Below, piece by piece: positions 6,161-9,826 of a stretch of 9,826 bases of DNA; within the stretch, counting starts at the first letter, position 1, and the number at the start of each line of letters is the position of its first letter. Source of the stretch: Rhodospirillaceae bacterium (lineage in GTDB: Bacteria; Pseudomonadota; Alphaproteobacteria; MPNO01; UBA2964); contig PBOV01000057.1 in assembly GCA_002724505.1 (NCBI GenBank), forward strand, positions 22,149 to 31,974, read 5' to 3'. Below the pieces are notes generated by a model that saw nothing but the letters and a program-made list of their open reading frames with translations, was not told the DNA's origin and made no database searches. The position numbers were made by a program, and so were the translations under genes.

Positions 6161-7105
6161 ATGTCAAAACGAAAGCTAGAGGTCCAGCTTGGTGCCCCAC
6201 GCGGTTTTTGCGCTGGAGTAGACAGGGCCATTGAGATTGTCGAGAGATCACTTGAGAAGTTTGGCGCCCCCGTATATGTGCGCCATGAGATAGTGCACAA
6301 CAAATATGTTGTCGATCAATTGCGAAAAAAGGGTGTTATTTTTGTTGAAGAGTTAGAAGAGGTACCGGATAACGTACCTGTAATATTCTCAGCACATGGC
6401 GTTCCTAAGTCCGTTCCTATAGATGCCCAGCGGAGAAATATGACACAAATTGATGCCACCTGCCCACTCGTAACTAAGGTCCATGTCGACGCTAAGCGAC
6501 ATAATGAAGCCGGCAGAACCGTATTACTGATCGGACATGAGGGCCATCCCGAGGTTATCGGCACTTTAGGCCAACTTCGAGAAGAAGAGATTCTTTTAAT
6601 AGAGAATAAAAAGCAGGCGGAAACCATCAGAATCAATAATCCCGAAAACCTCTCCTATGTAACACAGACAACTTTATCGGTAGACGACACTCAAGAAATT
6701 ATTACTGCCCTAAAAAAACGGTTCCCAAATATAAAATCGCCGCCCAGGGAAGATATTTGTTATGCAACCACTAACCGGCAAGCAGCGGTAAAAGCGCTAG
6801 CATCAAATTGCGATGCTGTTATCGTTATCGGTGCACCCAACTCTTCGAACTCTAACCGTTTAGCAGAAGTTGCTAAAACTGCTGGTTGCGAAAAATCAAT
6901 TTTAATCGGAAGGGCCGATGAACTTGATATGGGTTGGCTCGAAAATGTTAATAGTGTTGGCGTTACTGCCGGCGCATCCGCGCCAGAGTTTTTGGTACAG
7001 GAATTAGTCTCAAAGTTAAAAGAAAACTTTAACGTCGAGTTAAAAGAAGTTTTTATAGCTACCGAGAATGTCCGCTTTAGCTTGCCTAGCGCTCTTTCGG
7101 CATAG
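6161..7105 (+). CDS. ispH: 4-hydroxy-3-methylbut-2-enyl diphosphate reductase (IspH/LytB)
   Basis: IspH is the last enzyme of the MEP pathway; it reduces HMBPP to isopentenyl and dimethylallyl diphosphate with a 4Fe-4S cluster in the cytosol. The 314-residue length is normal. The three cluster cysteines are present: C17 in GFCAGV, C101 in TCPLV, and C200 in ICYATTNRQ. Substrate-binding histidines are H46 (VRHEIVHN), H79 (SAHG) and H129, and the catalytic glutamate is E131 in GHPE. The diphosphate-binding S228, S229 and N230 lie in NSSN, and S273 in GAS near the end. The ATG at 6161 has GGGAG (6144-6148) somewhat far upstream (12 nt). It heads a cluster with thrB 31 nt downstream and is divergent from the CDGSH gene. 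Confidence 0.97.
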   Translation: MSKRKLEVQLGAPRGFCAGVDRAIEIVERSLEKFGAPVYVRHEIVHNKYVVDQLRKKGVIFVEELEEVPDNVPVIFSAHGVPKSVPIDAQRRNMTQIDATCPLVTKVHVDAKRHNEAGRTVLLIGHEGHPEVIGTLGQLREEEILLIENKKQAETIRINNPENLSYVTQTTLSVDDTQEIITALKKRFPNIKSPPREDICYATTNRQAAVKALASNCDAVIVIGAPNSSNSNRLAEVAKTAGCEKSILIGRADELDMGWLENVNSVGVTAGASAPEFLVQELVSKLKENFNVELKEVFIATENVRFSLPSALSA

Positions 7106-7136
7106 CTTCAATATGTTTAAAATCTAATTTAATCCA

Positions 7137-8105
7137 ATGGCCGTTTACACTGAAGTTTCTGATGAGTCTTTAAAAGCGTTTGTAGCCCAATATGACATTG
7201 GTAGAATTCATTCATGTAAAGGAATAGCAGAGGGTGTAGAGAATTCCAATTATCACCTGCAAACGAATCAAGGCAGCTATATTCTGACACTTTATGAAAA
7301 GCGAGTTAACCCCGAAGACTTACCTTTTTTCCTTGGTCTCATGGACTATCTGGCGGAAAATCAATTTCCGTGCCCGATACCTATTCACGGTATTGACGGA
7401 GAAGTATTAAGGAACCTGTCAGATAAGCCGGCTGCGCTTATCAGTTTCTTGCCAGGTTTGTGGCCTAAAAAAATAAATCCCAGTCATTGTTATGCCGTTG
7501 GGGCTGCCGCTGCAAAAATGCATATCGCGGCAGAGGGGTTCTCTTTGACCCGCGAAAACAGACTCAACAAAACGGCCTGGAAAGAACTTTTTTGTGAGTT
7601 GGAAAACCAAACTGATCAAATTAAAGTCGGGCTCGCTGATACAATCAAAGAGGAGTTAGAATTTTTAGATAAAAATTGGCCTAAAAATTTACCGTTGGGC
7701 ATCATTCATGCTGACCTATTTCCTGATAATGTTTTTTTCCTTCAAAATAAATTGAGCGGAATTATCGACTTCTATTTTGCCTGTAATGAATCTTTCGCTT
7801 ATGAACTAGCAATCTGTTTGAATGCCTGGTGCTTTGAGACAAATGGGCGCTTTAACACTACCAAGGCTTCTTATCTCGTCCAGGGATACAGGTCCATACG
7901 ACCACTGAATACAAATGAAATCAATGCTTTACCTACCCTTGCTCGAGGCAGTTCCTTGCGGTTTTTACTTACACGACTATTCGATATTCTAAACCAATCT
8001 GAAGGGGCATTGGTTAACCCCAAGGACCCAATCGAATATCTTAGAAAACTTCAATTTCACCAAAATATAAGTAAGGTTGAAGCCTATGGTATTAGCGGCG
8101 GATGA
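7137..8105 (+). CDS. thrB: Homoserine kinase, APH-fold type (ThrB)
   Basis: The protein phosphorylates homoserine with ATP to O-phosphohomoserine, the step before threonine synthase. Its 322 residues belong to the aminoglycoside-phosphotransferase-like ThrB found in alphaproteobacteria and pseudomonads, not to the GHMP-kinase ThrB of enterobacteria. Visible marks are the phosphate loop region GVENSNYHL (33-41), the catalytic loop HADLFPDN with H191, D193 and N198, and the metal-binding aspartate D211 in IIDF. The IIDFYFAC segment is characteristic of this family. There is no good ribosome-binding site before the ATG at 7137. The gene sits 31 nt after ispH and its end overlaps the likely rnhA start by 20 nt. 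The main alternative is another APH-type small-molecule kinase, but the conserved neighbours support ThrB. Confidence 0.93.
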   Translation: MAVYTEVSDESLKAFVAQYDIGRIHSCKGIAEGVENSNYHLQTNQGSYILTLYEKRVNPEDLPFFLGLMDYLAENQFPCPIPIHGIDGEVLRNLSDKPAALISFLPGLWPKKINPSHCYAVGAAAAKMHIAAEGFSLTRENRLNKTAWKELFCELENQTDQIKVGLADTIKEELEFLDKNWPKNLPLGIIHADLFPDNVFFLQNKLSGIIDFYFACNESFAYELAICLNAWCFETNGRFNTTKASYLVQGYRSIRPLNTNEINALPTLARGSSLRFLLTRLFDILNQSEGALVNPKDPIEYLRKLQFHQNISKVEAYGISGG

Positions 8106-8589
8106 TAAAGCAGTGATAGATGGTTCAAAGAAACAGGAGATGAATCCTACTTCAGTTGAGATATTTACCGATGGTGCATGCAGCGGAAACCCAGGACCCG
8201 GAGGATGGGGTGCAGTCTTACGCTGGAGGAATGAAGAGTATGAAATTTGGGGCAGTGAAACCCACACCACGAACAATCGGATGGAGTTGACTGCGGCTAT
8301 TAAAGCATTGGAGAGTTTAAAAAGACCAGTAAAAGCGGTTCTTTATACGGACAGCACTTATGTAAAAGAAGGTATTACTAACTGGTTACCTACTTGGAAA
8401 GCTCGAAATTGGAAAACCGCCGCCAAGAAGCCGGTTAAGAATGTTGATCTTTGGCAAGTACTAGAAGAAGTTGTTGATAAACACGATGTTAAATGGTCCT
8501 GGGTAAAAGGACATGCTGGTCATCCTGAAAATGAGCGAGCCGACGCATTGGCACGCCGTGGCGTCAGTGCCATTCGGGATTCTGAATGA
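8086..8589 (+). CDS. rnhA: Ribonuclease HI
   Basis: RNase HI cuts the RNA strand of RNA-DNA hybrids with two metal ions, acting on R-loops and replication primers. Counting from the ATG at 8086 (167 residues), the catalytic residues are D29 ([11 protein letters not shown]), E67 (NNRMEL), D89 (YTDS) and D153 (ENERADALA), with the mobile-loop histidine at H143 (KGHAGHP). The basic handle region WKARNWK is also present. The start is uncertain: the ATG at 8086 has AAGG 9 nt upstream but adds an N-terminal extension of 18 residues before the ATG at 8140, which would give 149 residues, close to the 155 of E. coli. A TTG at 8077 is also in frame. The gene overlaps thrB upstream and the next gene by 4 nt downstream. 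Confidence 0.95.
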   Translation: MVLAADDKAVIDGSKKQEMNPTSVEIFTDGACSGNPGPGGWGAVLRWRNEEYEIWGSETHTTNNRMELTAAIKALESLKRPVKAVLYTDSTYVKEGITNWLPTWKARNWKTAAKKPVKNVDLWQVLEEVVDKHDVKWSWVKGHAGHPENERADALARRGVSAIRDSE

Positions 8590-9068
8590 CCATTAAACCA
8601 TCGAAACTTAATAACGATAATCCGGACGTAATCACTTTTCCAGCTGCGGTATTTGTCACTTTTTTCATCACAGGCATTATCACTGACCGGGCTCTTAGCT
8701 ATGGTCTGGTTTTTGATGGATTCCGGCATCCATTTGGATGGGTAATAACACTTATAGGCATTGTATTATATGGCTGGGCCAGCAGACAGTTTCTAAAAGC
8801 AGCGACCTATATAAGGGTTAGGAAACCAACGATCACATTAGTCACCAAAGGCCCGTACAAATTTTCACGAAACCCGATGTATATCGCAGCCACTATGATC
8901 TACGCTGGTTTCTCGCTTGCCTTTGGCAAATCGATAACTTTAGTCTTCCTGATTCCATGCCTAGCTGTGCTGCAGTACGGGGTAATCGTGCGCGAAGAAG
9001 ATTACCTTAAAGCCAAATTCGGTGACAAATATTTAAAATATCAAAATAAAGTTCGGCGCTGGGTTTAA
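8586..9068 (+). CDS. Isoprenylcysteine carboxyl methyltransferase (ICMT/PEMT-like) family membrane protein
   Basis: This 160-residue integral membrane protein has about four hydrophobic segments (roughly 15-37, 48-66, 98-114, 116-135). It carries the family's hallmark cofactor-binding elements: the [11 protein letters not shown] segment (89-99) and the acidic [11 protein letters not shown] segment (136-146), ending in YQNKVRRW. These motifs are shared by isoprenylcysteine and phospholipid N-methyltransferases that use S-adenosylmethionine at the membrane. The substrate cannot be told from sequence; protein prenylation is not expected in most bacteria. The ATG at 8586 overlaps the rnhA stop (ATGA), implying translational coupling. 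It is the last gene of the ispH cluster and converges on the dsbD-like gene. Confidence 0.85.
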   Translation: MTIKPSKLNNDNPDVITFPAAVFVTFFITGIITDRALSYGLVFDGFRHPFGWVITLIGIVLYGWASRQFLKAATYIRVRKPTITLVTKGPYKFSRNPMYIAATMIYAGFSLAFGKSITLVFLIPCLAVLQYGVIVREEDYLKAKFGDKYLKYQNKVRRWV

Positions 9069-9170
9069 CTGTTATGCTTTCTTAGGAAATAAATATCGTT
9101 AACAAATCTAACAAATATTTTTAAAAAGAATTTTCCTTTATTTATTTAAGGTAAGCTGACACTTAAACCT

Positions 9171-9191
9171 AAATAGCAAAAAACTATTTTT
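9171..9191 (+). terminator. Weak terminator-like hairpin between the methyltransferase and dsbD-like genes
   Basis: AAATAG (9171-9176) pairs with CTATTT (9184-9189) around a 7-nt A-rich loop, followed by two more T. It is about 100 nt after the methyltransferase stop and overlaps the dsbD-like stop codon on the other strand. The stem is AT-rich and the call is weak; the rest of the 115-nt gap is AT-rich with no other clear signal. Confidence 0.25.
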
Positions 9192-9826
9192 CATTCCTTT
9201 CTGGGCCTGTTTGCGCAAGTTTAAGCGCCGTTACAACGGATTTTTTGCTCAACAACTCCGGTAATACAATACCATCTGGCGCTTTTGGACCGAAAACCGC
9301 ATTGAAAGGGATGCCATAACGCATGAAACGCTGTAAAAAAGCTGAGATAATGGGATTGGGGCTAGTCCAATCTGCGCGCATCTGAACGATGTTTTTTTTG
9401 TTTAGCCACTCACGTATTTCATCTGTATCTGTTACCAGCGCCCTATTCACTTTACATGTTATGCACCAATCTGCCGTTACATCGACAAAAACAGTTTTAC
9501 CATTAGCCACATAACCGTCGATTGCGGACGGATTAAACCTTTGCCAGTGCTCTGAAAGGATGGGTTTTACTTTGCTATTAACCTCAGCAAATTTGAGAGG
9601 AACGAAAATAGCTACGGATATAATTATAACCGCAGTGGGGAAGATCATTTTCTGAAATATTTTTGGAACACGAAAATAAAATATAATGATGGTAGAGATT
9701 ACGAGAAGAAACCCTGCGTTTATCAAAGCCGCTAGTCGCCCAATTTGGGTATCAAGTACAGTAACAAGCCATATAGATGTTGCAATCAACGCGAGGGCAA
9801 GAATTCTACGCAATGTAATCATCCAC
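9184..9826 (-). CDS. Thiol:disulfide interchange protein, DsbD/ScsB-like, C-terminal part (5' truncated by window edge)
   Basis: Such proteins carry electrons from cytosolic thioredoxin across the inner membrane to periplasmic disulfide proteins. The visible 212 residues from an internal ATG at 9822 contain membrane helices at about 8-23, 33-50 and 60-77 and a C-terminal periplasmic thioredoxin domain from about 90. The redox motif is C120-I-T-C123 within DVTADWCITCK, and P172 in YGIPFNAVF is the expected cis-proline. The frame stays open to the window edge (a tryptophan codon precedes the ATG), so the start lies outside; the segment WMITLRRILALAL matches the end of the transmembrane core in this family, not an N-terminus. 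The N-terminal domain that would distinguish DsbD from ScsB is missing, so I give no gene symbol. It converges on the ispH cluster. Confidence 0.9.
   Translation of the reverse strand, partial: WMITLRRILALALIATSIWLVTVLDTQIGRLAALINAGFLLVISTIIIFYFRVPKIFQKMIFPTAVIIISVAIFVPLKFAEVNSKVKPILSEHWQRFNPSAIDGYVANGKTVFVDVTADWCITCKVNRALVTDTDEIREWLNKKNIVQMRADWTSPNPIISAFLQRFMRYGIPFNAVFGPKAPDGIVLPELLSKKSVVTALKLAQTGPERNEK

Noticed and set aside
1..9826. A mobile element, CRISPR array, tRNA/rRNA or novel defence system
   Set aside because: No transposase, regularly spaced repeat, tRNA-like fold or nuclease/effector pairing was found; nearly all genes belong to known housekeeping families.

Overview
The window reads as chromosomal DNA of an alphaproteobacterium with moderate to low GC content. 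Three things point there. The F0 genes of ATP synthase (atpI-atpB-atpE-atpF'-atpF) stand alone without the F1 genes and include the duplicated b' subunit. Smc has the shortened, divergent hinge typical of the group. The cluster ispH-thrB-rnhA, with a kinase-fold (APH-like) homoserine kinase, is a common alphaproteobacterial arrangement. I cannot assign a genus; a marine Rhodospirillales-like lineage is a guess. No mobile element, CRISPR array, tRNA, rRNA or phage gene is visible.

Layout. Positions 1-2405 (+) hold the C-terminal two thirds of the chromosome-condensation ATPase Smc, whose 5' end lies outside the window. A terminator-like hairpin and a TTGACA promoter follow. Positions 2559-4977 (+) are the F0 operon: assembly protein AtpI, proton channel a, rotor ring c, and stator subunits b' and b. 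A perfect 9-bp hairpin sits between atpE and atpF'. An AT-rich gap with several inverted repeats (4978-5161) separates this operon from a two-gene minus-strand unit: a double-CDGSH iron-sulfur protein (5768-6007) followed 24 nt later by a lipoprotein of unknown function (5162-5743). Facing away from it across a shared regulatory gap is a plus-strand cluster: ispH (isoprenoid precursor synthesis), thrB (threonine synthesis), rnhA (RNase HI) and a membrane isoprenylcysteine-methyltransferase-like protein. These genes overlap or lie close together (31-nt gap, 20-nt overlap, 4-nt overlap), so they are probably cotranscribed. The window ends with the C-terminal part of a DsbD/ScsB-like thiol:disulfide interchange protein on the minus strand, converging on the cluster.

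How they work together. The F0 genes build the membrane half of ATP synthase; the matching F1 genes must be elsewhere. The ispH cluster groups unrelated housekeeping functions. IspH carries a 4Fe-4S cluster and its divergent neighbour is predicted to carry two 2Fe-2S clusters, so a shared Fe-S-related control is conceivable but not shown. Overall this is a conserved housekeeping region. I see no convincing new multi-gene system. The least explained parts are the lipoprotein, the divergent CDGSH/ispH control region, the atpE-atpF' hairpin and the methyltransferase coupled to rnhA.
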